From: an uncultured Cellvibrio sp.
Lineage (GTDB): Bacteria > Pseudomonadota > Gammaproteobacteria > Pseudomonadales > Cellvibrionaceae
Direction: 5' to 3'
Assembly (NCBI GenBank): GCA_946886255.1
Contig: CAMPIG010000053.1
Span: forward strand, 1-16,744
DNA length: 16,744 bases
The position numbers and the translations under genes are program-made. Under the pieces are notes generated by a model that searched no databases, was not told the origin of the DNA, and saw nothing but the letters and a program-made list of their open reading frames with translations. Below, piece by piece: positions 7,665-16,132 of the stretch (the stretch's first letter is position 1; each line of letters begins with the position of its first letter).

Positions 7665-8249
7665 TCAGGGTGCTGCGTTTTTGTCACGCTTTAACATGAG
7701 AGCGTTATATTGGTTGGCGACCAACGTGGAGCGGGCGCTGGCCAGTCGCGATTGATCCTGAAAGGGGCCGACGATGACCCGATGCCATAATTCGCCGTTA
7801 CGAATGGTCACCTTTTCAATCCGTGCATCGAGATTAAGCAAGATGAGCTGTGCGCGCAATTTATCGGCATCTACATTGTTTCGGAAGGAGCCAACTTGCA
7901 GGATATATTCCATCGAGTTCGGTTGTGTTTCCGCAATTTTTTCAACGGTTTGTGCCGGCTCAGTGGCGGGTACGATGACTTCGCTTTCCTGGAGCAGTTT
8001 ATAAAAATCAAAGCGGGGCTTGGGCACTTTTTCTTCTTCTGTTTCTGTGCGTGTGACTTTTGGCTTTTCGACTGCCGGCTTTTCCTGCGTCGCGGGTTGC
8101 GGCACCACATCAGCCAGATAAACCAGAAACATGATAAAGGCGCCCAGAATGCCGCCGATTAACAGCCATACCCAGCCCGGCACGGGCGGTTTCGCCGGTG
8201 CGCGACGACGATTCGGGGAACGATTTTTTTTGGCGTAATCTCGGGACAT
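7665..8249 (-). CDS. ftsN: Short FtsN-like SPOR-domain cell-division protein
   Basis: This 194-residue bitopic inner-membrane protein has a basic cytoplasmic N-terminus (residues 1-23), one membrane helix (about 25-48), a charged Pro/Lys/Glu linker (50-78), a conserved-looking [15 protein letters not shown] segment (80-94), a second short linker and a C-terminal SPOR domain (about 113-188; [10 protein letters not shown] at the start, [10 protein letters not shown] in the middle). SPOR domains bind denuded septal glycan, and FtsN triggers septal peptidoglycan synthesis. The position between priA and hslV is that of ftsN in E. coli. It is shorter than E. coli FtsN (319 residues) but resembles the Pseudomonas SPOR protein at the same locus, including the FYxLL segment. 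Functional identity with FtsN is inference. The ATG at 8247-8249 has a weak GAAG ribosome site, and a promoter-like pair precedes it. Confidence 0.85.
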   Translation of the reverse strand: MSRDYAKKNRSPNRRRAPAKPPVPGWVWLLIGGILGAFIMFLVYLADVVPQPATQEKPAVEKPKVTRTETEEEKVPKPRFDFYKLLQESEVIVPATEPAQTVEKIAETQPNSMEYILQVGSFRNNVDADKLRAQLILLNLDARIEKVTIRNGELWHRVIVGPFQDQSRLASARSTLVANQYNALMLKRDKNAAP

Positions 8250-8279
8250 GGCTACTTCATCAAACTCAGAGTGGGCGCA

Positions 8280-8308
8280 ATTGTACTTGTGCTGTGCGGG
8301 TGAGTCAC
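8280..8308 (-). promoter_or_regulatory. Candidate sigma-70 promoter for the ftsN-like gene
   Basis: On the minus strand, GTGACT (8308-8303; 4 of 6 to TTGACA) is followed after 17 bases by TACAAT (8285-8280; 5 of 6 to TATAAT). It sits in the 73-base gap after the priA stop and about 30 bases before the ftsN-like ATG. This would let ftsN be transcribed independently of priA. Confidence 0.45.
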
Positions 8309-8322
8309 TATGAAGTGCGGCT

Positions 8323-10536
8323 CTAATTCATTTCCTGCGGATCTACATCAATGGACCAGCGAACCCGTTTACCCAATGCCTCGTTTTCCAATTGTGCAGT
8401 GAGTTGTGTGAGCAGTTGCTGTAAGGGTTTGCGTTGTGCACTGTTAAATTGCAATTGATAACGAAAACGGTCGCCGCGTTTTTCCATCATTGCTGGCAGC
8501 GGGCCAAGATAACTGAAGTGATGGCTGGATGCTTGCCATTGTTCAGCCTGAGCGCGTGCCAGACGCAAAAATTCCACAGCCAATTCAGGCCGTTTGCTTT
8601 CGGCACGCAAGAGCGCGAGATGCCGATAGGGAGGTAATTGGGTGATGCGCCGTTCGTGCAATAACAGCTCGGCCAAGGCGTGATAACCCTGCAGCATCAA
8701 GGTTTGTACCAGCGGATGTTCGGTGTGGTGGCTCTGCAAGATAACCTTGCCGGGCTTGTCGGCCCGGCCAGCTCGCCCGGCTACCTGGAGCAATAATTGC
8801 CCCATCCGTTCGGGGCCGCGAAAGTCGGCACTGAATAAACCGGCGTCCGCATCGATGATAACGACCAAGGTGACCAGGGGAAAATGATGACCTTTGGCCA
8901 ACATCTGCGTCCCCACCAGGATACAAGGCTCGCCGGATTGCACCTCGTCCAGCAAACGATGCATGGCATGTTTGCCGCGCGTGGAGTCGCGATCAACCCG
9001 CAGTATTCGCGTCTGTGGAAACAGCTGGCGCAAGGCTTCTTCACTGCGCTCCGTGCCCTGCCCCAAGGGTTGCAGTTGATGGCTGTGACAGCTTGGGCAT
9101 CGTGAAGGTAATGGGCGCTGGTGATCACAATGATGGCAATGCAAGTGGCGCGGCTGCTGATGAACCGTCATGCGTGCGTCACAGTGGTTGCAGTTAGCCA
9201 GCCAGCCACAATCGTGGCATTGGAGTGTGGGTGCATAACCGCGCCGGTTGATAAATATCAACACCTGATGACGTGTCTGAATCTCCATCGCAATAGCTTT
9301 CAAGGTGTCCTGCGCGAAACCTTCATGTAAGGGCTGCGCGCGAATATCGAGGAGCTGGATGCTGGGTGGTACAGCTGAACCGGCACGCCGGGTCAGGCGC
9401 AAATATTGATAACGTCCTTGCTGGGCGTTATTGAGGCTTTCCAGTGCCGGGGTGGCGGAGCCGAGCAGTAAGGGAATCTTGATCTGGCTGGCGCGCACAA
9501 CGGCCAGGTCGCGGGCAGAGTAGCGAAAACCGTCCTGTTGTTTGAAGGAGTTATCGTGCTCTTCATCGACAATAATAATCCCCGGCTCCTTGAGTGGCGT
9601 GAAAATAGCCGACCGGGTGCCGATAACGACCCGGGCAATTCCCTCCCGCGCCTGTACCCAGGCATCCAGCCGTTCCCGATCATTGAGGCCGGAGTGCAGG
9701 GCGACAACAGGCACCGCGAAGCGCCGTTGGAATCGTTGCAGGGTTTGGGGTGTAAGACCTATTTCGGGAATCAATACCAATGCTTGTTTGCCCTTGTCTA
9801 AAGTTCGGGCGATGGCTTGCAGGTAGATTTCCGTCTTACCACTGCCGGTGGCTCCGTCCAGCAGGCTCACCTGGAACTGGTCCAGGCTTATCTTTTCTAG
9901 AGCCTCTGCCTGTTCCGGGTTTAGTATTAACGGCTGTTCACGCAGGATGGTCTGTGTCGGTTCTGGTGTAAGTACTTGCTCACTGCAAGCAATCAGGCCC
10001 TTCTCTAGCAGCGGCTTGATGGCGGTAGCGGGTATTTCCAGGATTTGCAGATCGCCGCGTGTTAAGTAAGGCGTATCTTGCAAGGCGGCCAGCAGTGCGG
10101 CCTGGCGTGGAGCACGTTTCAAGCTTCCGGTTGGCAAACCTTTTCCGGCTGTTGTGAGGTGATAGATCGGCTCCGTGCGTAATCGAGCCAGTTCCCCCTG
10201 ACGTAAGAGCGCCGGCAACGCGGTATGCAAGGCTTCACCGATCGGGCTTTGATAGTAGTCAGCAGCCCACAAACACAATTCAAAAACATCGGGCATAAAA
10301 ACCGGTAGTTCATCGATAATGTTGAGCACATGGCGCAATTGGGTAGCAGCTACACAAGCTTGCTGTTGTACCGACAGCAGCACACCGACGACTTCCTGAT
10401 GCCCGAAAGGTAAACGTAAGAGTATGCCGGGCTGCAAATGCGCAGCCTGTTCCGGCGGCATATCCACCGGGGGCAGATAATCAAAGCGGCGACGCAAGGG
10501 AGTAGAGATTGCGACCTGGAGAAAAACCGTAGGCAT
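8323..10536 (-). CDS. priA: Primosomal protein N' (replication restart helicase PriA)
   Basis: PriA recognises stalled or repaired forks, unwinds the lagging arm (3'-5' helicase) and starts reloading of DnaB. The protein has 737 residues, against 732 in E. coli. It has an N-terminal DNA-binding part (VAISTPLRRRFDYLPP, then the PFG region near 43-45), Walker A GATGSGKT (228-235), DEEHD box (324-328), GSATPA motif III (359-364), and eight zinc-binding cysteines in four pairs (440/443, 449/452, 467/470, 480/483). After these come GTQMLAKGHHFP, DADAGLFSADFR and helicase motif VI QVAGRAGR (584-591). All key residues look intact. The start at 10536 fits the family N-terminus (MPxxxLQVAISTPL) but lacks a good ribosome site. 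The gene is divergent from rpmE, as in E. coli and Pseudomonas. Confidence 0.97.
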   Translation of the reverse strand: MPTVFLQVAISTPLRRRFDYLPPVDMPPEQAAHLQPGILLRLPFGHQEVVGVLLSVQQQACVAATQLRHVLNIIDELPVFMPDVFELCLWAADYYQSPIGEALHTALPALLRQGELARLRTEPIYHLTTAGKGLPTGSLKRAPRQAALLAALQDTPYLTRGDLQILEIPATAIKPLLEKGLIACSEQVLTPEPTQTILREQPLILNPEQAEALEKISLDQFQVSLLDGATGSGKTEIYLQAIARTLDKGKQALVLIPEIGLTPQTLQRFQRRFAVPVVALHSGLNDRERLDAWVQAREGIARVVIGTRSAIFTPLKEPGIIIVDEEHDNSFKQQDGFRYSARDLAVVRASQIKIPLLLGSATPALESLNNAQQGRYQYLRLTRRAGSAVPPSIQLLDIRAQPLHEGFAQDTLKAIAMEIQTRHQVLIFINRRGYAPTLQCHDCGWLANCNHCDARMTVHQQPRHLHCHHCDHQRPLPSRCPSCHSHQLQPLGQGTERSEEALRQLFPQTRILRVDRDSTRGKHAMHRLLDEVQSGEPCILVGTQMLAKGHHFPLVTLVVIIDADAGLFSADFRGPERMGQLLLQVAGRAGRADKPGKVILQSHHTEHPLVQTLMLQGYHALAELLLHERRITQLPPYRHLALLRAESKRPELAVEFLRLARAQAEQWQASSHHFSYLGPLPAMMEKRGDRFRYQLQFNSAQRKPLQQLLTQLTAQLENEALGKRVRWSIDVDPQEMN

Positions 10537-10655
10537 CGGGTGATAAGTCTTGGTTGTTGTCGATGAGCTGCCGGGCAGGATACCCCATATCAGCTGTCGT
10601 TTGGGTGTGCTTTCTGTGGTCGAGGGGATAGCCGCAAGCTGGTTATTTTTCCCCC

Positions 10656-10683
10656 TTGCGTTATGTATCGATTCTGATAGTAT
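10656..10683 (+). promoter_or_regulatory. Candidate promoter of rpmE
   Basis: TTGCGT (10656-10661) and TAGTAT (10678-10683) are separated by 16 bases on the plus strand in the 239-base priA-rpmE divergent gap. This would give an rpmE leader of roughly 85 bases. The hexamers match the sigma-70 consensus 4 of 6 and 5 of 6. I see no equally good pair for priA on the other strand. Confidence 0.45.
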
Positions 10684-10717
10684 CCCCGCTCCTTAAATTC
10701 CGCCCTTTTACCAACCG

Positions 10718-10755
10718 TTGTGCGGTGCTCGACTAATGCTCGGGTGGCGGCACAA
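10718..10755 (+). promoter_or_regulatory. Possible leader hairpin of rpmE
   Basis: TTGTGC (10718-10723) and GCACAA (10750-10755) are complementary across a 26-base GC-rich interior, just before the AAGG ribosome site of rpmE. L31 is reported to control its own translation through its leader in E. coli, so a structured operator here would make sense. The interior pairs poorly by eye, so this is only a suggestion. Confidence 0.28.
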
Positions 10756-10775
10756 AAAACGACAAGGCAAACATC

Positions 10776-10994
10776 ATGAAACCAGAAATTCATCCCAATT
10801 ACGCTGACGTAGCTGTTAACTGCAGCTGTGGCAACACCTTTAAAACCCGTTCTACCTTGGGTAAAGACTTCCACGTAGACGTCTGCAGTGAGTGCCATCC
10901 TTTTTACACCGGCAAGCAGAAGATGGTAGATACCGGTGGTCGTATTGATCGCTTTACCAAGCGCTTCGCCAGCCGTATTGGTGGCAAAAAGTAA
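10776..10994 (+). CDS. rpmE: 50S ribosomal protein L31 (bL31), zinc-binding C+ form
   Basis: bL31 is a small large-subunit protein that contributes to the intersubunit bridge B1b. The 72-residue sequence follows E. coli L31: MKPEIHPNY at the start, NCSCGN with Cys16 and Cys18, [14 protein letters not shown] with Cys37 and Cys40, and a [12 protein letters not shown] segment (53-64). All four zinc ligands are present, so this is the C+ paralogue expected in zinc-replete cells; the C- form would be encoded elsewhere, if present. An AAGG ribosome site lies 9 bases before the ATG. The stop codon overlaps the ribosome site of the downstream nuclease, which starts 10 bases later, and an intrinsic terminator follows 45 bases after the stop. 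Confidence 0.98.
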   Translation: MKPEIHPNYADVAVNCSCGNTFKTRSTLGKDFHVDVCSECHPFYTGKQKMVDTGGRIDRFTKRFASRIGGKK

Positions 10995-11004
10995 GGCAGA
11001 CGTA

Positions 11005-11838
11005 ATGCTTTCTCGCTATCTATCGGGAAACATGCTTCCAAAAACGCCGAAAGCACCAGCTTTCGGCGTTTTTGTTTGTGCCATCGTCTGGGGCAATATG
11101 GCGATGGCTGCCTGCCCGGCCACCCGGATCGACGAAACTGTTCAGATTGCACAGGTCGTAGATGGCGATACGTTGCGTTTGCAGGATGGCCGACGGGTGC
11201 GAGTTTTAGGTATCAATACGCCGGAAGTAGCGTGGGAGGGGCATGCTGGTCAGGCGTTGGGGGTTGAAGCAACAGCCGCAAGCCGCCAGTTTCTGTCCCA
11301 TCCCCAGAGAGTACACCTCGTCTACGATCTGGATCGCAAAGACCGCTATGGCAGGATGCTGGCACATGTTTATAACCAGCAACGCCAAAGTCTGGCGGCA
11401 TATTTACTTGAGCAAGGCTTGGCGCTGCAAGTGGTCGTACCGCCCAACGTGAGCGAATTGGATTGTCTGACGCGCCAGGAGGATATTGCACGTGAGAAAA
11501 AGCGGGGCATATGGCGAGAAAAAGCATGGCGTTCGCGGCTTGCCGCTGAGATCGAGCTTGATCAAGCGGGGTTTAGTCGCATCAGTGGAAGGGTCACGAA
11601 AGTGAGTGTGTTGCGCGATGTTTGGTTGGAGCTTGATGGTCCGGTGGTGATCAAGATTGCGCAGCAGGATCGAAAGTATTTTGCCGATGAGCAATGGCAA
11701 TCGTGGCTTGGCAAATCTATCAATGCACGCGGTTGGTTGATCAACCGCGCCAGTGAGTTTCAGCAAAAACGGGGTTTTAAGCCTTTGCAAATGCAGGTGC
11801 GTCACCCCCTGATGCTGGAGGGGTCACCAAACGAGTAA
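11005..11838 (+). CDS. Secreted staphylococcal-type (SNase) thermonuclease with C-terminal extension
   Basis: This 277-residue protein is predicted to be exported and to cleave nucleic acids. Signal peptide: n-region with Lys13 and Lys16, hydrophobic core AFGVFVCAIVW (19-29) and an AMA|A signal peptidase site near 33-36. The SNase domain covers about 45-175, with VVDGDTLRL (51-59), RVLGINTPE (66-74) and YGRMLAHVY (115-123). Arg66, Glu74 and Arg117 correspond to the catalytic Arg35, Glu43 and Arg87 of staphylococcal nuclease. Asn71 replaces the calcium ligand Asp40, a change I believe occurs in other homologues. Residues 190-277 form an extension (SGRVTKV...LGKSINARGWL) that looks OB-fold-like. 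The ATG at 11005 has AAGG 8 bases upstream, overlapping the rpmE stop. ATG 11032 is a possible alternative; ATG 11098 would lose the signal peptide. A nuclease sits beside rpmE in Pseudomonas too. Confidence 0.87.
   Translation: MLSRYLSGNMLPKTPKAPAFGVFVCAIVWGNMAMAACPATRIDETVQIAQVVDGDTLRLQDGRRVRVLGINTPEVAWEGHAGQALGVEATAASRQFLSHPQRVHLVYDLDRKDRYGRMLAHVYNQQRQSLAAYLLEQGLALQVVVPPNVSELDCLTRQEDIAREKKRGIWREKAWRSRLAAEIELDQAGFSRISGRVTKVSVLRDVWLELDGPVVIKIAQQDRKYFADEQWQSWLGKSINARGWLINRASEFQQKRGFKPLQMQVRHPLMLEGSPNE
11039..11074 (+). terminator. Strong intrinsic terminator after rpmE, lying inside the nuclease signal-peptide codons
   Basis: Arms 11039-11054 and 11059-11074 are a perfect 16-bp inverted repeat with the 4-base loop ACCA. 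The core CGCCGAAAGC/GCTTTCGGCG is GC-rich; the right arm ends in five T and is followed by GTTTG. Five A on the left arm make it look bidirectional. It is 45 bases after the rpmE stop, the expected place for the rpmE terminator, yet it is in frame inside the downstream nuclease gene. Confidence 0.88.
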
Positions 11839-11847
11839 AGGTAAATC

Positions 11848-14328
11848 CTAGAACAACTCCTCCGGCAAAATTTCATCTCCGGACTGTTCGCCATTGGGTG
11901 ATGTGCTATCACTTGCTTGCGGGGCATCTTCTGCGCGAAAAATCTCAAATATTGCATCGGGGTCTTCGGGTTGTGCCCGAGCACCGGTGTCGCGATTGAT
12001 GCGTACCGTAACGATGCCATTAGGCTGAGAGGGCACTTTTTCCTCAACGCCATCCAGGGCGGTACGCATAAAGTCAATCCAGATCGGCAGTGCTGCTGAG
12101 CCGCCATATTCTGTTCGTCCCAGCAGGGTGTTTTGATCAAACCCTACCCAGCTGACAGCAGCCACATCCGGACTGTATCCGGCAAACCAGGTGTCTCTCG
12201 GGCCATTGGTGGTGCCTGTCTTGCCAGCAATATCGCTGCGCTCAAGCTTGCGCGCCAGCCGACCGGTGCCCAGCGTAATGACGTCTTTCAGCATCGAATC
12301 AATAATGTAAGCCACTCGCTCTTCAATGATACGTGGAGCGTAGCGAGTGGTATCGATGGGTTGGGGAAGAATCTCGCTTGTCAGCGATTCCTCGAAGGGC
12401 ATGTAGGCGGGTTCTTCTTCCGGTAATACGTTGAGTAAAGCGGCGGCCTGGCGTGCGGCCTCGGCTTGCTCGCACTCTTTGCAAACAATCATCGGTTGCG
12501 CCTCAAATACCACCTCACCTGATGCGTCCTCAATGCGTGTGACTAAGTGTGGTTCTATCTTGAAGCCACCGTTGGCAAAGGTGGCGTAGCCGGTAGCCAT
12601 TTGTAGTGGTGTCAGTTCGTGAGTGCCTAGCGCCAGTGTCAGGTCGCGAGGGAATTGGGTCTTGTCGAAACCAAAGCGTTCGAGGCTATCCAGTGCTTTG
12701 TCCAGGCCGAGGCTACGCAACAGGCGAATCGATACCAGATTGCGTGAGCGGTACAGCGCTTGGCGCAAACGAATCGGGCCGGAAAACTTTCCATCGTCAT
12801 TTTCCGGCCGCCAGGATGCACCAATGGTTGTGTCTTCAATCACAATGGGCGCGTCATTGATAATGGATGCTGGCGTAAAGCCATTTTCCAGGGCCGCTGT
12901 ATAGAAAAAGGGTTTGAAGCTGGAACCCGGTTGCCGTGCACCTTGTACAGCGCGATTGAAGTGACTCTGACGGAAGTCGAAGCCGCCCACCAATGCGAGG
13001 ATCGCACCATCCTGTGGGTTGAGTGCAACCAAGGTTCCTTGTACCGCAGGTACCTGACTCAGGCGCCAAGCGCCTTCAGTGTCTCGAGCGATGCGGATAA
13101 CATCGCCGCTATGAAGAAAATCTCCTGCTTTTGTGGGGGCAGGGCCACGACTATCTTCATTGATATAGGGGCGGGCAGTGGCCAGCCCTTGTTCCCAACC
13201 AAGTTCGATGATTTCTCCCGACGCAGTAATAGCTTTGACCGCTTGCTCGGCGACTTCAGTAATCGCTGCTACTTCCAGGCCGCCGAAGTTGGGTATGTCC
13301 CCCAGCTTTTCGCGCCAATCACTAAAATCATCAGTCGTCGATGGTTCAAATCGTTGCTCGGGTCCTCGGTAGCCATGGCGCTGGTCGTAGCTGAGTAAGC
13401 CGCTAATTACCGATGTTTGAGCGCTTGCTTGCATCTCGCTATCGACACTTGTGTAAACCCGGTAACCATCGTTATAAGCGTTTTCACCAAAGCGATCAAA
13501 AACCTCTTTGCGCGCCAGTTCCGCAATATAAGGTGCATACAAATCCAATGTAAGACCGTGATAGCTGGTGAGGATGGATTCGCTGATAGCTGCGTCGTGG
13601 GTAGCCTGGTCAATGTAGCCCAGCTTCAACATACGACCGATGATCCAGTCGCGGCGAATCAAGGCCCGCTGGGGGTTTGCCAGAGGGTTGTAGGCCGAAG
13701 GCGCTTTGAGGCTGCCAACGATGGTGGCGTACTGGGCTAAGGAAAGCTCACTTGCGTCTTTGCCGTAATAAATTTGGGCTGCAGCCTGCAATCCGTAAGC
13801 GCGGTTACCGAAAAACATCTTGTTGCTGAACAGCTCAAGTATCTCTTCTTTTGTGAGCTGGCGCTCAATTTGAAAAGAAAGGAGTATCTCATTGAACTTT
13901 CTAGAAAATACTTGTTTGCGGGTAAGAAAAAAATCACGTGCCAGCTGCATAGTGATGGTGCTGCCACCGGACTGGATTTGACCTGTTTGCAATAATTGTG
14001 AACCCGCGCGCAATAGGCCTCTTAGCGAAACGCCATGATGGTCGTAGAATTCGGCGTCTTCTGCAGCAAGTAAGGCTTTGATATATAAGGGTGGAAGCTG
14101 CTCGAAGGTTAATGGTGTGCGACGCTGTTCGCCAAATTCACCAATTAACTTATTGTCCCTTGAATAAACGCGCAAAGGGGTCTGTAATTTAACCTGCTTC
14201 AACGTTTCGACCGAAGGCAGATTAGGGCTCAGGTAGAGGTACATGCCAGCCAGTGTCACCAAAGTAACGCTGAAGCCGGACAGTAACAACCAGAAAAGGG
14301 CTTTCAACCAGGTTTTTTTAGTAGGCAT
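11848..14328 (-). CDS. mrcA: Penicillin-binding protein 1A (bifunctional transglycosylase/transpeptidase)
   Basis: PBP1A (mrcA/ponA) polymerises and cross-links peptidoglycan at the outer face of the inner membrane. The 826 residues comprise a membrane anchor (about 8-33), a GT51 transglycosylase (about 55-235) with catalytic Glu90 in AAEDAEFYDHHG, GGSTITMQLARDFFL (121-135), an OB-like insert (about 325-430) and a transpeptidase domain. The transpeptidase has SSFK (catalytic Ser469, Lys472), SRN (528-530) and KTGT (703-706). A CKEC pair (616-619) lies in a variable insert; E. coli also has a cysteine pair nearby. The acidic tail (about 786-826) is probably flexible. The frame opens 17 codons upstream, but that ATG overlaps a perfect TATAAT box, so I start at 14328, where the family N-terminus begins. 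Its stop is 9 bases from the convergent nuclease, and it is divergent from pilMNO as in E. coli and Pseudomonas. Confidence 0.95.
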   Translation of the reverse strand: MPTKKTWLKALFWLLLSGFSVTLVTLAGMYLYLSPNLPSVETLKQVKLQTPLRVYSRDNKLIGEFGEQRRTPLTFEQLPPLYIKALLAAEDAEFYDHHGVSLRGLLRAGSQLLQTGQIQSGGSTITMQLARDFFLTRKQVFSRKFNEILLSFQIERQLTKEEILELFSNKMFFGNRAYGLQAAAQIYYGKDASELSLAQYATIVGSLKAPSAYNPLANPQRALIRRDWIIGRMLKLGYIDQATHDAAISESILTSYHGLTLDLYAPYIAELARKEVFDRFGENAYNDGYRVYTSVDSEMQASAQTSVISGLLSYDQRHGYRGPEQRFEPSTTDDFSDWREKLGDIPNFGGLEVAAITEVAEQAVKAITASGEIIELGWEQGLATARPYINEDSRGPAPTKAGDFLHSGDVIRIARDTEGAWRLSQVPAVQGTLVALNPQDGAILALVGGFDFRQSHFNRAVQGARQPGSSFKPFFYTAALENGFTPASIINDAPIVIEDTTIGASWRPENDDGKFSGPIRLRQALYRSRNLVSIRLLRSLGLDKALDSLERFGFDKTQFPRDLTLALGTHELTPLQMATGYATFANGGFKIEPHLVTRIEDASGEVVFEAQPMIVCKECEQAEAARQAAALLNVLPEEEPAYMPFEESLTSEILPQPIDTTRYAPRIIEERVAYIIDSMLKDVITLGTGRLARKLERSDIAGKTGTTNGPRDTWFAGYSPDVAAVSWVGFDQNTLLGRTEYGGSAALPIWIDFMRTALDGVEEKVPSQPNGIVTVRINRDTGARAQPEDPDAIFEIFRAEDAPQASDSTSPNGEQSGDEILPEELF

Positions 14329-14377
14329 TTTTTCTAACAGAATTAATGAGTTAGCAGTTTTGCGACAAGTGGCGGGC

Positions 14378-14383
14378 ATTATA
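14378..14383 (-). promoter_or_regulatory. TATAAT -10 box of mrcA
   Basis: A perfect TATAAT on the minus strand lies 49 bases before the chosen mrcA ATG. The -35 hexamer at the ideal 17-base spacing (14401-14406) is TATGTA, a poor match, so an activator may help or the promoter may be weak. The box contains the first bases of the ATG at 14379, so an mRNA starting near 14371 could not include that codon. Confidence 0.5.
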
Positions 14384-14418
14384 CGGGCTTTTTCCCTGTT
14401 TACATATCGGCTGGTTTG

Positions 14419-14446
14419 TTGCAGGCTTAAGTTAAAGTGCTATAAC
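14419..14446 (+). promoter_or_regulatory. Sigma-70-like promoter of pilMNO
   Basis: TTGCAG (14419-14424) and TATAAC (14441-14446) are separated by 16 bases, 36 bases upstream of the pilM ATG. The hexamers match consensus 4 of 6 and 5 of 6. It sits back to back with the mrcA promoter in the 154-base gap. Confidence 0.55.
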
Positions 14447-14461
14447 ATAAACAGCGTCTAA

Positions 14462-15549
<1,088 letters not shown>

Positions 15550-15550
<1 letters not shown>

Positions 15551-16131
15551 TGGCAAAGATTAACTTATTACCCTGGCGCGAAGCCTATCGCAAGGAAAAG
15601 AAGGACCAGTTCATTGCAATATTGATTGGAGTTTTTATCGTATCGGCGCTGTTAGCTTATGTATGGATTTCCAGTGTGGAAGCGGCCATCGATAATCAAA
15701 ATTCGCGTAATCGTCTACTGGAAACCGAGATTGCTGCTCTTGAAAAGCAGGTGCAGGAAATTGCTGAACTGAAAAAAGTTCGCGACGATTTGCTGACGCG
15801 CATTAAGGTAATTCAGGATCTTGAGGGGACGCGCCCGGTTATCGTCCGCTACTTTGATGATTTGGTCCGCTCAGTTCCCGATGGTGTACATCTGAATTCG
15901 GTGGTGCGTACCGGTGACACAATCAGTATTGAAGGCATTGCCGAATCGACTAACCGTGTATCCAGCTTTATGCGCAACCTTGATCAATCCGACTGGTTTG
16001 CGTCTCCCAATTTGACGTCGGTGACTGCTGCGCCTGAACAGGGCGAACAGGCCAATTCATTCAAGATGACCGTGCGCACTTCTGCTCCACAGGATCAGAT
16101 TGATGCGGCTGCAAATGAGGAGGGTAAATAA
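15550..16131 (+). CDS. pilN: Type IV pilus inner-membrane protein PilN
   Basis: PilN (193 residues) is a bitopic inner-membrane protein that binds PilM on the cytoplasmic side and pairs with PilO in the periplasm. The PilM-binding motif INLLPWRE is at residues 4-11. It is followed by a basic stretch, one membrane helix (about 20-42), a coiled-coil region (about 45-90; LLETEIAALEKQVQEIAELKK) and a ferredoxin-like periplasmic domain from about 97 (RPVIVRYFDDLVRSVPDGVHL). A GAGGAG ribosome site lies 9 bases before the ATG, inside the end of pilM. The gene ends with TAA one base before the pilO ATG. Length is close to that of known PilN proteins. Confidence 0.96.
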
Positions 16132-16132
16132 G

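Noticed and set aside
10590..10898. Minus-strand frame covering the rpmE promoter and start
   Set aside because: It overlaps rpmE and its leader and looks like no known protein.
12760..13398. 212-residue plus-strand open frame inside mrcA
   Set aside because: It is wholly antisense to PBP1A domains with intact motifs; no recognisable protein pattern.
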